From NCBI RefSeq assembly GCF_000002425.4, contig NC_037275.1, positions 16,513-80,512 on the forward strand: a DNA stretch of 64,000 nt, written 5' to 3'. Positions 19,738 to 30,261 of the stretch are shown here, in pieces. A program made the position numbers and the translations under genes. Positions within the stretch are counted from its first letter, which is position 1, and every line of letters begins with the position of its first letter. Under the pieces are notes generated by a model. The model did not search any database. It was not told where the DNA came from and was given only the letters and a program-made list of their open reading frames with translations. The DNA comes from Physcomitrium patens (taxonomy: Eukaryota > Streptophyta > Bryopsida > Funariales > Funariaceae).

Positions 19738-19944
19738 GTACGTGATGTTTTTGTGGATCCTATACTCTGCTAGGGCCGAAGTGGACATGAGAGTCACATC
19801 CGGTTTATGGTGGAAGGACGGTGTGTGTGCACGAAAAGCGTGAGATTCTAGTCCCACGTCAGTTTCGTGAAAATCCCACTTAGCCATTTGAGGTATGTGG
19901 CTATCAACTCTATGCATGAATCTCACATCTTTTAAAACTTAGAT

Positions 19945-20205
19945 CCTTAATTAAGGTCTGTAGATCCTAATTAAACCCTAAACCCTAAACCTAGACCCTA
20001 GTTCCGATTTTTAAATCCAAAAATCTAAAAAAAACACATATTTTTGGAAAATAAAAATATTTATAGAAGGCTTTAAGACAATGTAAGCCTTGGAAAAAAT
20101 TCAAAACGAAAAAAAAAAGTGATATATTGAGAGAAATTTAGGATCAAAAACCTCTAGGACACTCTTGTAACCTTAATCCCTAAAACCCCTAAACCCTAAA
20201 CCCTA
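19945..20205 (+). repeat. Old satellite remnant with telomere-like repeats
   Basis: ACCCTAAACCCTAAACC, then a diverged core (AATAAAAATATTTATAGAAG, AAGCCTTGGAAAAAATTC, ACCTCTAGGACACTCTTG), then CCCTAAACCCTAAACCCTAAG. It is clearly older than the units at 7-18 kb. Confidence 0.7.
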
Positions 20206-20210
20206 AGACC

Positions 20211-20624
20211 TTGAACAGGGCCTTCACAGTACCACCCAAGGAAACCGTCGATGGCCTAGAATTGTCTTGGCCTCCTTTCAAAATTACAAGTAGGATAGGC
20301 TCGATGCATGAAGCGCACAGGGAGAAGCAGCCTTTTGAGGAGGTTGACCATCATAACAAGGTGATTATTTGCAATTTTGAACAAACTGTACGTGAATGTA
20401 AACCCGGTGAGTCTCCTCTTACGATTGGGTCAGGCTCAACACAAAGATGAATCCAAAAGAAATGGTAAGATGAGGAGATTGAGCTTTAGAAGCGGCAAGT
20501 CCAAGAGCATGGAAAAGGACATTGGAAGAAGATTTTGAACAACAATGCAAATCCATTATGTAGACGCACTGAAGTTGATTTGAAAGACAAGTGGAGGAAC
20601 TTGGAGAAGTACAATAGGGTGTGA
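20211..20624 (+). pseudogene. Telobox-type single-Myb (telomere-binding-like) gene fragment
   Basis: One reading frame runs from 20211 to 20621, interrupted by three stops: TGA (20448), TAA and TAG within the next 60 nt. The end encodes a telobox Myb: QKKW, DEEIEL, EHGKGHWKKIL, RRTEVDLKDKWRNL, EKYNRV. VDLKDKWRNL is the hallmark of plant and animal telomere-repeat-binding Myb proteins, and the three spaced Trp are all present. The frame meets TGA right after GGGTGTGAG, which could be a former splice donor. It lies directly after a telomere-like satellite remnant. It is non-functional as read; an origin by capture into subtelomeric DNA is inference. Confidence 0.75.
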
Positions 20625-20639
20625 GTTCTTTGAAGTTAC

Positions 20640-21000
20640 CACACTACTTGTATAAGTGTAGATTTACTTAATTAACCAAAATTTCTAAAATTTGAGGACA
20701 AAGCAAAACTTTTATGGATAAAAAGTTCATCAGTGCCTGTCAGGTTTAAAGTCTAGGGATTTTGGGAGAAAAATAAATAAATAAATAACAATATACTAGA
20801 CAAGTAAAAAAGAAAAAAGAGAAAAGATATATATATATATATGTACATACATGCTGGAGAAGTGTAATTTATTATAGCTTTATTTTTTTAATAAATTATG
20901 AAAGGGAAAAAGAAATGGACACCATGGCAAAGAATCGGGATAGGGACTTGCAGTGGAACTGAGACAGGGGCCAAGACGTAGGAACAAGGATTTGATAGTG
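20640..21000 (+). other. No gene seen
   Basis: AT-rich spacer with AAATAAATAAATAA near 20770 and a short TA run near 20830. Nothing coding. Confidence 0.5.
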
Positions 21001-21004
21001 GTGG

Positions 21005-23130
21005 AGGAAGGTGGCACCTATTGATCGCTCCACCGGCTATTCATTGTGGGACCTTTCTCTCCGTCTTTCTTTGTCTTTCTCCCTCTCTATGTATATGTGT
21101 GCATGCGTCTCTCTCTCTCTCTCTCTCTCTCTCCCTTCTTTTCATTCAACACTCTCTTTCTTACCTTTTCATCTTCTATTTGTATTCCACGGTTTTGTGC
21201 TTCTCTGTCCGATTGTATCCTCACACACTCGCACACACACATTATCTTCTATTTGGCATTGCTCCCCTTGCCTTCTTTTTCTTTGATCCTCTCTTTTCCT
21301 TCGATCCTTCCACCTCTGCTGGATCATTCCCTCCTCTTTTGCCTTGCCCCCCTGGGTCAAGGGTTTATCTTTGCGGTGGTCATGTCCTCCTCGCCTCGTT
21401 TGACCTGCGGATCGGTTGCTTTGTCCCTCGCCGCTCCTCGCTTCCGACCCCTTCCACCTCTCCCTTGCCCATTTTTCCACCATGGATGTCGTTTTTGCCA
21501 AATCAGAGTCCCTCCTTCCCTGATCGTTCTTGGTATCCAAAGTGAGGTTTTTATTTTATTTTATTTTATTTTTTTCCATTGTGAACCTTCGACTCCACTA
21601 GGTGATGTGAATGTGCAGGTGTCATAGCGCATTATATGATTGTGGATTGTTATTAAATGCCCAAGTATTCTTTAATCCGGTGAGGGTTTCTTTTACAATT
21701 ATTTTGGTTATTTTAAAAATTAAAAATTAAAAAATTTGTATGCATATATTTATGGTAAATATTTAAATAAATTATTAGTTATAAAAGTATTTACTGAAAC
21801 AGGAACCCAGGAGAGAGTGTATTGAATGCAAAGACGAATCTCAATGACCAGGGTTGAAGCAGGGAGGTCAATCCGGGTATCTGTGAAGGCGGGTATGATG
21901 GGAGAAGGGGAGGCTTGAAGCTAGGAGGTTAATTTGGATAAATTTGAAGGCGGGTATGATGGGAGAGTAGAGGCGAGGATGACAGGGTATGAAGTATAGG
22001 GAGATGCTTCTCCTTATCGGTTGTTGTCGTCATCGTCGTCGCTGCATGTGTGTGTGTATGAGAACTCGTGATGATCACCTTATCGACGACTGCATGCAGG
22101 GCTATTCTTTGTGAGATCTCTCTCTGTCTTTCTGTCTCTCCCTGTATCTCTCTGTGTGTGTATGTGCGTGCAATTCTTTGTCTCTCTCTCCCTCCCCGCT
22201 TCTCATTCGACGCCCTCTCTTGTACCTTCTCACCTTCTCTTCATATTCCGCCGTTTTGTGCTTCTTCGTCCTGCTGTATCCTCGCTTTCCTTCTTGTACT
22301 TGCATGCTCTTCATTTCCTTGTGCGGTGCGGCCACCCACCTTCACTCCTCTTTGCAACTCTGACGAATCATATCTAATCCTCTTGTTTCCCATTGACAAA
22401 GATCCACTTTTGCACCTTGCGGTACTGCTGTCTAAACCCTTCTTCCTACACCCTGGTTGGAAATGTGTGCATTAGTGTTTTGGGATTGTAGCTAATTGGA
22501 CCGAGAAGCAGCGGGAAGTAATTGGCATTTGAGTCATAATTGGCGTTTGAGTTGTGGTGGTGGTGGAGGTAAGAGGCATGAGTGTGTGGCATGGAGAGGC
22601 AAACCCCGATGATCAGGGTAGGGGGTCAATCAGGGTATTTTGGAAGGTGGGTATGATGGGGGAGGGGAGATGGGGATGGCAGGGTATGAAGTGTGGGAGG
22701 GGGAGATACTCGTCCTTCCCAGTCATTGTCGTCATCGCCATCGCTGCGTGTGTGTGTGTGTGAGAGAGAACTTTTGATGATCGCCCCACTAACGATTGCA
22801 TGCAGGGCTATTCTTTGTGAGATCTCTCTTCTTCCAACTGTATCCTCACGTACACACATTGTCTTCTGTTTGGCACTGCTTGCCCTCCTTACCCTCCTTT
22901 TCTTTGAACCTCCTACCTCTGTTGGATTATTCCTTCCTCCTTCGTCCTGCCCCTCTGAGTTGAGGATTTATCTCTACGGTGGTCTTGTTCTCGTTCTTCC
23001 TGTTGATCGCCCCCTGGTCGTCCCTCTCCGCTCCCTGCTTCCGACCCCTTCCACCTCTCTCTCTCTCGCCTATTTTTCCACCGTGGATGCCGATTTTGCC
23101 AGATCGGATTCTTCCCTCCCCTGATCGTTC
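21005..23130 (+). repeat. Three dispersed copies of a CT-rich repeat module
   Basis: The module starts GATCGCTCCACCGGC or GATCGCCCCACTAACG, then CATGCAGGGCTATTC, a CTCTCTCT/GTCTTTCT tract (a pure CT run near 21104-21133) and a TGTGTGTG run. It continues into TTTGCCTTGCCCC and CCTCCGCTCC-type sequence and ends near GATCGTTCT. Copies lie at about 21010-21550, 22060-22470 and 22780-23130; a fourth starts near 45430. Long ORFs here follow from low-complexity CT sequence and are not believed. Confidence 0.6.
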
Positions 23131-23254
23131 TCCTTCTCCTGATTGACTCAATTTACTCTAGTCTCATCTTCTCTATATTGCTCGGCCTCTGGTCGTGCCA
23201 CCTCCGTGTTCATTACTGCACCCTCTCTATTTGGGTCAAAGCTTTGTTCTAGCT

Positions 23255-24010
23255 GTTGGCCGAGTGCGTGTAATGTTGTGTTGAGTGTTTGGGAATGAGT
23301 AGAAGTAAGGAAATAGTGTGTAGATTATTGTTGAAGGAGGGGACTGGGATTGTGTAACTTTGTTCTATTATGATTTACATGATACGCAATTTATAGGAGA
23401 AAGCGAGTTCATCTACTACTTTTCATGAAAGCGTGAAAGCCCTTGTAATCTGAGGTTTACGAGGCGCGAGTAATGTGGAATTGAATGGTTAGGGGCAAGG
23501 AAAAGCGAGAAAGCATCTATGATCCGAGGTTCATAGTTTGCTAGTATTGTTGTGTACTTGTTGGGAAAATTCATATGAACCTGAGAATCTTCGTAATTTG
23601 AAGTTGGCTGAGTGCATGTAATGTTGTGTTGAGTGTTTGGGAATGAGTAGAAGTAAGGAAATAGTGTGCGGATTGATGTTGAACGAGGGGACTGGGGTTG
23701 TGTAACTTTGTTCTATTATGATTTACATGATACGCGATTTATAGGGGAAAGCGAGTTCATCTACTACTTTTCATGGAAGCGTGAAAGCCCTCGTAATCTG
23801 AGGTTTATGAGGCGCGACTGATATGGGAATGAATAGTTACGGGCAAGGAAAAGCAAGAAAGCATCTATGATCCGAGGTTCAGAGTTTGCCAGTACTGTTG
23901 TGTACTTATTGGGGAAATTCATGAAAACTTGAAAATCTTCACAATTTTAAATTAGCGGGGTGGGTGTAACACTGTGAAGAGCATTCAGGGATGGATAAAA
24001 ATAAAAAAAT
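23255..24010 (+). repeat. Tandem repeat with 348-bp period
   Basis: GTTGGCCGAGTGCGTGTAATG at 23255 recurs at 23603 and, more diverged (GCGGGGTGGGTGTAAC), near 23951. Units one and two match along their length (GAGTGTTTGGGAATGAG, TTTACATGATACGC, ATCATCTATGATCCGAGG-like words). The array ends ~230 bp before the dioxygenase start and may lie in its promoter. No coding content. Confidence 0.75.
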
Positions 24011-24235
24011 AAAAAAAATGTCCGTGGTCCAGAATTCATGATTTGTGAAAATTTGTGGAATATAAAATGTTTTAATGCATAATTGGTTGCACCGTATAAA
24101 ATATTGATTCGATGGGCTCCGCTATAACTATGTACTCACTTATTCATTTTTCATAGATCTGTTTTATTTTATTCGAATTTATTTAATTTTACATGCATTT
24201 ATTTCATTTTCCACAGGTTCATTTCATTGTGGACG

Positions 24236-26035
24236 ATGGGAAAAAGGCGAAAATATGAGAACAATTTTGGCAGGAAAATGGAAAAAAAACAAAAAAGTCC
24301 CAACGATGGTTATGGAAACAATACGAGCATGGTATGGTGTGAATTTTGTGAATGTGAGGTCCCGAACAAGAAACCTTGTTTGGATCAACATTTTCAACCT
24401 GGTTCAAAACATGAGAGGAAAGAAAAATTGGCTTTATTCAAGAGTTTATTTGAAAAAGAAGGATTGGATTACTTTCCAGGCGGTACTACATATTATTGCC
24501 AAAAATGTAAGATGCAGCTGCCTAATGTTGTAGGTGAGTTGTTATACCATATTAAAAAATTTGCTTATAATCATGGCGATGACAAGAAATTGAAAACAAT
24601 AGAATTTTCATTAAACGAAGGTGAAATATTTATCCAACGGAGTATGCGATTGGTTGATTGTGAAACTACAAATAAAGGTTTAACAGAACAATTGCTTCAA
24701 CTCCCGCGTGTTGAAAGTCCAACAATATTAACTAGAAGTGGTTTTTTTAAAGATAAATTAATTGACTTGAGGAATGGAATTTTCACTCCTAAAGAACTTC
24801 GAGTAATCACAAAAATAGTATCATATCTTGAGAAGGGTGGGAGAAACTTATGCCGATCGCCAGCAAAAGAAAGTTCAAGTATTTCTATGTTTGGGATGCG
24901 TTCTGCTTATGGAGACACTGGTTGGTGAGTTTTGTATACGTATATATATATATAAATTTGATATAATAATTAAAATTTTTAAATTCTTAAATGTAGTAAT
25001 ATTATGTTTCAATGTTATTTGATTTGATTTTATGGTTGGGTGTTATATAGGTATATTCAAAACAGGCCAGAATATTATCATTTATCTGAAGAACTTGCGA
25101 AATATACTTGTCATATTTTAAGGAGGTCGTATGAAAGTTTATTTCAACACTTGGATAATATTGTGATTGCTGAAGGCTTTTCAAATAGTGGTGCTTGTAT
25201 TGGTAATGGACCATTTACATCATTTGCTATCACGAGGGACTTCAATTGTAGGCCTCATCGTGATGAAGATGATTATGATTTTGGATTCATAATATGGCTA
25301 CGCGAAGGTAATATAATACAACTTAGTTTTTTATTGGAATTTCCAGTATTTGTATGTAAATGTAATGCAATGTTTTTTGGTTTTTTTTTAAACAAAATAA
25401 TTGGAGTGTTGATGTTTTAGATAACATGTTTTTTAACTTTAAACTTTTATACTAACAATGGATTATTTATTGAATTAGATCCATCGGAACAAAATGAACC
25501 GGCCATATTTGCTTTCCCAGAAGCATCGATTATGTTTGTACCCAAACATGGGGATGTTTGTGTTTTCAGGCCAAGTGAACTTTTACATTGTACACGGCGC
25601 CTTCAAGGAAAGGGCTTACTGGGTCTTGCATTTTTTCAAAAATGCTCACTTTACAGACAACTCGGGCGATTAATTCACCCCGACGGGCCCGGTATAATAG
25701 ACTACAAAGATAAGAATGGGAATGTTCGTGTTGTTGAAACCCGAGAAGGATTCCTTGAAAAGAAACGTTTTTACGAACGACACTTGTTGGAAAATCAGTT
25801 CTCCATCAAAGAATTCATGGTAAATTTACAATGTTATATTACTTTGTTACTTGTTTATAGCTTTTGGTTTTGGTGTTTGATATTTATTTATTTTTATTGT
25901 TTTTATAACTTTTAATGCTTGTTCAACTAAGTAATAAGTACAACTAGCTTTGCATTGTGGATAACAAGCAAATGTTTGTTTGATAAGGGCAAAAAAGAAG
26001 ACAAACAAGTATCTCCTGCCACTGATCGGGAGTAG
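24236..26035 (+). CDS. TET/JBP-like 2-oxoglutarate Fe(II) dioxygenase with two zinc fingers
   Basis: Spliced from four exons: 24236-24924, 25051-25307, 25479-25819, 25988-26035. All introns are GT-AG, phases agree, and the total is 444 aa with no stop. A likely 5'-UTR intron ends at CCACAG (~24216). Zinc finger 1: C35-x2-C38, H52, H59. Zinc finger 2: C88-x2-C91, H105, H113. Double-stranded beta-helix: metal ligands H299-x-D301 (PHRDEDD) and H352 (SELLHC), a preceding FAFPEASIMFVP and GDVCVFRP, with R355/R356 as possible 2-oxoglutarate ligands, then GLAFFQK. This arrangement fits the TET/JBP-type nucleic-acid dioxygenases known from fungi, algae and some early land plants. Oxidation of 5-methylcytosine or another base is inferred from family. 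The alternative is a 2OG oxygenase with an unknown substrate. The last small exon is the least certain part. Confidence 0.75.
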
Positions 26036-26350
26036 TCTTGTAGCAGTGGAGATGGATATATTGATGGATATATCAACATTTGTGGTGGATTTTGATGATA
26101 TTATTTTTGGAATTACTTTTAATATTGTGCTTAAGTAACTGTAAGTATTCACAGGTTGGAATGTGGTTTTATTCCACTGTTTATATTTTTTACATTATAA
26201 TATAGCCTCATGTATTATTGTTATTATTTTTTACATTATAATACTTGGTTTGAAGGAATAATGGTACGTTATTTGACATGTTCAAAGTACATTTATTTCA
26301 TTGAATGTAGTCATACACATTAATTTCCTTCCCTAACGTGTAATTTATAT
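26036..26350 (+). other. Spacer after the dioxygenase
   Basis: AT-rich sequence, probably 3' UTR and intergenic. TTTTTACATTATAATA occurs twice (near 26187 and 26230). No further gene seen. Confidence 0.5.
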
Positions 26351-26613
26351 TGATGGTGAACTATGCCTGAGCAAAGCGAAGCCAGAGGAAACTTTGGTGG
26401 AGGCTCGTAGCAATACTGACGTGCAAATCATTCGTCAGACTTCGGTGTAGGGGCGACCAATTAATCGAACCATCTAGTAGTAGCTGGTTCCCTCCGAAGT
26501 TTCTCTCGGGATAGCTGGAGCTCGTGTGAGAATTTTATCAAGTAAAGCGAATGATTGGAGGCATCGGGGGTGTAATGCCCTCGACCTATTCTCAAACTTT
26601 ACATAGATAAGCC
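26351..26613 (+). pseudogene. Fragment of 25S (large-subunit) rRNA gene
   Basis: TGATGGTGAACTATGCCTGA, GAAGCCAGAGGAAAC, GGTGGAGGCTCGTAGC, TACTGACGTGCAAATC, AATCGAACCATCTAGTAG, AGCTGGTTCCCTCCGAAG, GGATAGCTGGAGCTCGTG and CCCTCGACCTATTCTC are landmark words of domain II of eukaryotic 25S rRNA, in sense orientation and correct order. It has many substitutions (for example AACTTTGG for AACTCTGG) and small insertions, and no other rRNA is attached, so it is a dead fragment. Confidence 0.9.
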
Positions 26614-26616
26614 GTC

Positions 26617-27200
26617 AGGGCAAGGAACTGGGACTGGGACTCGCAGTGGAACCGAGACTCGCACCAAGACTGAGACTCGCGCCCTCACAATGGGAGTGTG
26701 GATTGGATGCGACACCAGTTAGCGGACCTCGGAGTGGGTCCCAGTTTTGACACAAGTCCCAGTTCTACGAGCTACTCTTGGCATGAATTCCACTCCCAGC
26801 GCGAGTCTCAGTCCTACGAGTCCCAGTCTCGGTAAGAGTCCCGGTCTTGCGAGTCCCAGTCTCGGTGCGAGTTTCGGTCCTGCGAGTCTCAATCCCGGCG
26901 CGAGTCTTCCTAGTCCTGTAACTCTCAGTCCCGGCGTGAGTCCCAGTTCGGCACAAGTTTCTAAATTCTGAATTGAAATTTCTTGAATTCCTTCGAACTT
27001 CTTGAATTCTTTGTCTCCATAGACCAAGTTTTTATTTACTCTTTTTTTTTTTTTTTTTTTTTTTTGTTTTTTGATGTTAGACAAATTCTATTTTTAAATA
27101 ATTATAACACTGACGTGAAAAAGTATTGGAGTGAAATGCACTTAGTTGCATGTGTAGTGAAGATCCCCGAATGCGAAAGTATTGTGATCCCCGGATACCA
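26617..27200 (+). repeat. Repeat module with GAGTCCCAG minisatellite, copy 1
   Basis: GCAAGGAACTGGGACTGGG, then ~10 degenerate 15-18 bp units (GAGTCCCAGTCTCGG, GAGTTTCGGTCCTGC, GAGTCTCAATCCCGG), then TTGAATTCCTTCGAAC, a 25-base T run (27041-27065) and a shared tail to GAAAGTATTGTG. The frame across the units reads as S-P-S-L-G-like repeats, a consequence of unit length. Copy 2 is at 28638-29196. Confidence 0.75.
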
Positions 27201-27239
27201 AACATTACACATCCGATGTTGACTACGTTTTCCTTCCTA

Positions 27240-27510
27240 ATCATCCATCATACCCTCTAAACTATCCACTCATCTCTAAACTATCCACTCATCAATTTAC
27301 TGGCTTTTCTTAACCCTACATACAATGTATTGTAAGACACAAAAATAAATAAATAAATAAATAAAATCCTACCCATTCTACCTGACCCCGCTCCCAACTG
27401 TGCAGCGTCCTCGCCAACAATGAACTGGTAAAACCTTTTCTAGTGATTTTCCGAACAAATTTTCTACCACTCTGGGCTCGCCGGATTGGTCAACTCCAAC
27501 ATTCACTGGA
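27240..27510 (+). other. No gene seen
   Basis: Unique sequence with AAATAAATAAATAAATAAA near 27345 and a short duplicated TAAACTATCCACTCATC near 27260. No coding signal on either strand. Confidence 0.4.
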
Positions 27511-27511
27511 G

Positions 27512-28070
27512 GTGGTTCCCCACAGGTTCTGGCTCTAATGATGAGTCCTCGTCCTCCTCCGATACTTCCATCGGCTCTCTCCGCGATTAGACTGATAAGT
27601 CTTCATCGTACCCTAAACCCAATTCACGAACTTGGGCCTCCAATTGCAAAATCCTGACAACCTGGTTGCTCCCAATTGGTGCTGCTGTTGCCTCACCTTC
27701 TCCTCCAATTCACCGATTGTTGAAACTGGTGGGGCAGACATCCGTGACCGACCAATACTGGCTGGGTCACTCTCCAATTTTGTGACTACAGCAGCTTTCC
27801 AGGTTCCTATTTCTGCCCGTAACTCTTCCGTTTCAATCCAATATACTGGTCAACCAATATCCCCCCTTTTTCCTATTCCAGTATGGCTGCCTTTTCTCGT
27901 TCCACCTCCAACAGGCGCTTCGCCTCTTCCCGTCCCAGAAGCCATGCCCTGCGATTTTGGAGCAGTTCTTGCCTTTGGCTTTCCAATACAGTTCGAGTGT
28001 TTTCTTTTTTGTGTTGTCCCAGGTGTAGTGGGAATCTGCTTGGTAGCATCATTTTCACGGAGCTCAAGTC
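27512..28070 (-). pseudogene. Coiled-coil protein fragment, frame-broken
   Basis: The minus strand reads as a heptad-like, charged protein: HKKENTRTVLESQRQELLQN, REEAKRLLEVEREKAAILE (28067-27875), then EELRAEIGTWKAAVV, IGELEEKVRQQQHQLG, and after a +1 shift VVRILQLEAQVRELGLG and EVSEEDEDSS. At least two frame changes interrupt it. The family was not recognised. Such coiled coils occur in many plant proteins and in transposon ORFs. The opposite-strand ORF is proline/serine low complexity and less likely. Confidence 0.35.
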
Positions 28071-28394
28071 TTGTCTTTTTTGTGTTGTCCCAGGTTTAGT
28101 GGGAATCTGCTTGGTAGCATCATTTTCACGGAACTTGGGACTCGTTCGACCAAGTTTACAGATTTTCCTGTCCCACTTTGATAAGCACTGATGGAACCAT
28201 AGCCGCGGCTAAACCTGGTTACTCCTTAGTTACCACTATCAAATGTGGCCAGAAGAGAAACTCCATCTTTGCACTGCAACCAACAACTTCATCGACAGTT
28301 TCTATTCCCATGGAGGACGCATTGAACAAAGGGCACATAGGAGTTCCATGGTGGCAATAATGCCCTTTCAGCATCAGATTCATTCTTTCCTACA

Positions 28395-28419
28395 CCCTAA
28401 ACCCTAAACCCTAAACCCT
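28395..28419 (+). repeat. Short perfect interstitial telomere repeat
   Basis: About 3.5 perfect CCCTAAA units, followed by CCTCCTCCCCCCC. Same sense as all other telomere-like tracts in the window. Confidence 0.8.
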
Positions 28420-28637
28420 CCTCCTCCCCCCCCCTTCTTCCTCCACGTCCAGGCGACGACAAACAAGCAACTAACACTCAGTGCATGTGCTCAGACCGAC
28501 CCTCTCACTCCCCTCCACACAACGACAGACAAGCAACAAACATTCAGTGCCCGGTGCCCAATCTCACCCTGTACACCGGAAGGAAAGGGAAGAAAATTCG
28601 AATGATGCATGGTGGGAGAGGGAGGGAGTGAGACACC

Positions 28638-29196
28638 GGGGCAAGGAACTGAGACAGGGACTCGCAGTGGAACCGAGACTCGCACCCTCACAATGGGAGT
28701 GTGGATTGGATGCGACACCAGTTAGCGGACCTCGGAGTGGGTCCCAGTTTCGACACAAGTCCCAGTTCCACGAGTCCCAGGCTTGGCATGAATTCCACTC
28801 CCAGCGCGAGTCTCAGTCCTACGAGTCCCAGTCTCGGTAAGAGTCCCAGTCCCGGTAAGAGTCCCAGTCCTGCGAGTCCCAGTCTCGGCGCGAGTTTCGG
28901 TCCTGCGAGCCTCTATCCCGGCGCGAGTCTCCCTAGTCCCGTGACTCTCAGTCCCGGCGTGAGTCCCAGTTCGGCACAAGTTTCTAAATTCTGAATTGAA
29001 ATTTCTTGAATTCCTTCGAACTTCTTGAATTCTTTGTCTCCATAGACCAAATTTGTATTTACTCTTTGGTTTTTTTGTTTTTTGATGCTAGACAAATTCT
29101 ATTTTAAATAATTATAACACTGACGTGAAAAAGTATTGGAGTGAAATGCACTTAGTTGCATGTGTAGTGAAGATCCCCGAATGCGAAAGTATTGTG
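28638..29196 (+). repeat. Repeat module with GAGTCCCAG minisatellite, copy 2
   Basis: Near-duplicate of 26617-27200: GGCAAGGAACTGAGAC, the 15-18 bp GAGTCCCAG units (one or two more than copy 1, for example an added AAGAGTCCCAGTCCCGG), the TTGAATTCC tail and GAAAGTATTGTG end. The T run is much shorter here (GGTTTTTTTGTTTTTTG). Confidence 0.75.
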
Positions 29197-29345
29197 TTCA
29201 GACTCACAACCGTAACCAAGTAACGTATTGAGGGCGAGGCGAAGTTGTGATGTGAGGCGAGGCGAGGCGAGGTGAGCCAGACTCCAAGCTCGTAAACCTG
29301 GTCGCATTGGAGGTGAACCTGTGCTGGATCAAAATTCGGCTGCTC

Positions 29346-29580
29346 TGTGTTGATCTGTTTTTCTTTCGAAGTGAAGTTGAGGCATTCTTGGGGCGATTTG
29401 AATCGATTTTTTATTTTATTTTATTGTTTTTTGTTTTGTTTTGGTTTGTTTTGTTTGTTTTCTAAAGTGAGTAACTGTGCTCCTTCGTTGTGTTTGAGGT
29501 TGAAGTAGGAGCTTGAAGGAGAGGGACGTTACATCGCTTCGCATGTTCCTTGTTAGGTCAACTCTTGTCTACTCCACCAC
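29346..29580 (+). repeat. Direct repeat left of the kinase pseudogene
   Basis: TGTGTTGATCTGTTTTTC, GAAGTGAAGTTGAGGC, GGGACGTTACATCGCTTCGC and TTGTCTACTCCACCAC recur in the same order at 32547-32818. Only the AT/GT-rich middle differs. The pair brackets the kinase pseudogene in direct orientation. Confidence 0.8.
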
Positions 29581-30261
29581 CTGCATAACATGTAAAACGT
29601 TGTCCAAAACTCTACATGCTTCCATGTTTGTGTGGTGCATGGTTCCCAATTTAATTGTTTCATGGATTGTTGAAACCTGGTGTAGGATTGAATTTGTTTT
29701 GGGATGGAATTAGAAGATTTGACAACTTTTTGGCTCAATGAACATGGGGTTTGTTTTAAGCCTCCTCATGGTTCTTGTTTTTCATTCACTGCTGCAGTCC
29801 CTAAACCTGGTACATTGCATAAAGGAATCGGCCAACGTAATGACAGGGACGGAGCGGTGGGACGGAGCGTGCTGGTCCACAGGCCGTTGAGGTATTCAAT
29901 TTCTTACAATTTGTTTTGCTCTAAACCTTGGTCGCAGCGGCATGTTTGGGAGATGCTCTGCACATTACATCGAGGTCTTGTAGGTATTAATGTAATAAGT
30001 TTTTGTACTCACGTTGAACTCGTTTGTGCAGGTTGCGGGGTTGAAGTTCGAGCAAGTTCGAGCATCGGAGTGGTAAGGGCTGCAATCATGGTCCTCCTTG
30101 CGAGTGGCAGGTTTACAAGTGCGTCTCGAGCTCGTACCATTGTGATTTCACTCTTGGGATGTGATTACTAGTGTCGCAATTACCTTTCTGCATTTCTTAT
30201 TTTCATCATTCAAATGTGATTAGGGCTTGTCTCCTAAACCTCCATGGTTGGCGCGGGTTCT
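29581..30261 (+). other. Spacer before the kinase pseudogene
   Basis: No clear exon. It contains AAAGGAATCGGCCAACGTAA and GACAGGGACGG (29820-29850), also present downstream of both 29-bp minisatellite arrays (34690, 39565), so parts are mosaic repeat. Confidence 0.35.

Noticed and set aside
21011-22475. Overlapping ORFs of 90-190 codons rich in Ser, Leu, Phe
   Set aside because: They come from CT-rich low-complexity DNA, overlap in several frames and have no protein pattern.
26747-28994. Ser/Pro/Gly repeat proteins in the GAGTCCCAG modules
   Set aside because: The peptide repeat follows from the 15-18 bp minisatellite. No start context or homology was seen.
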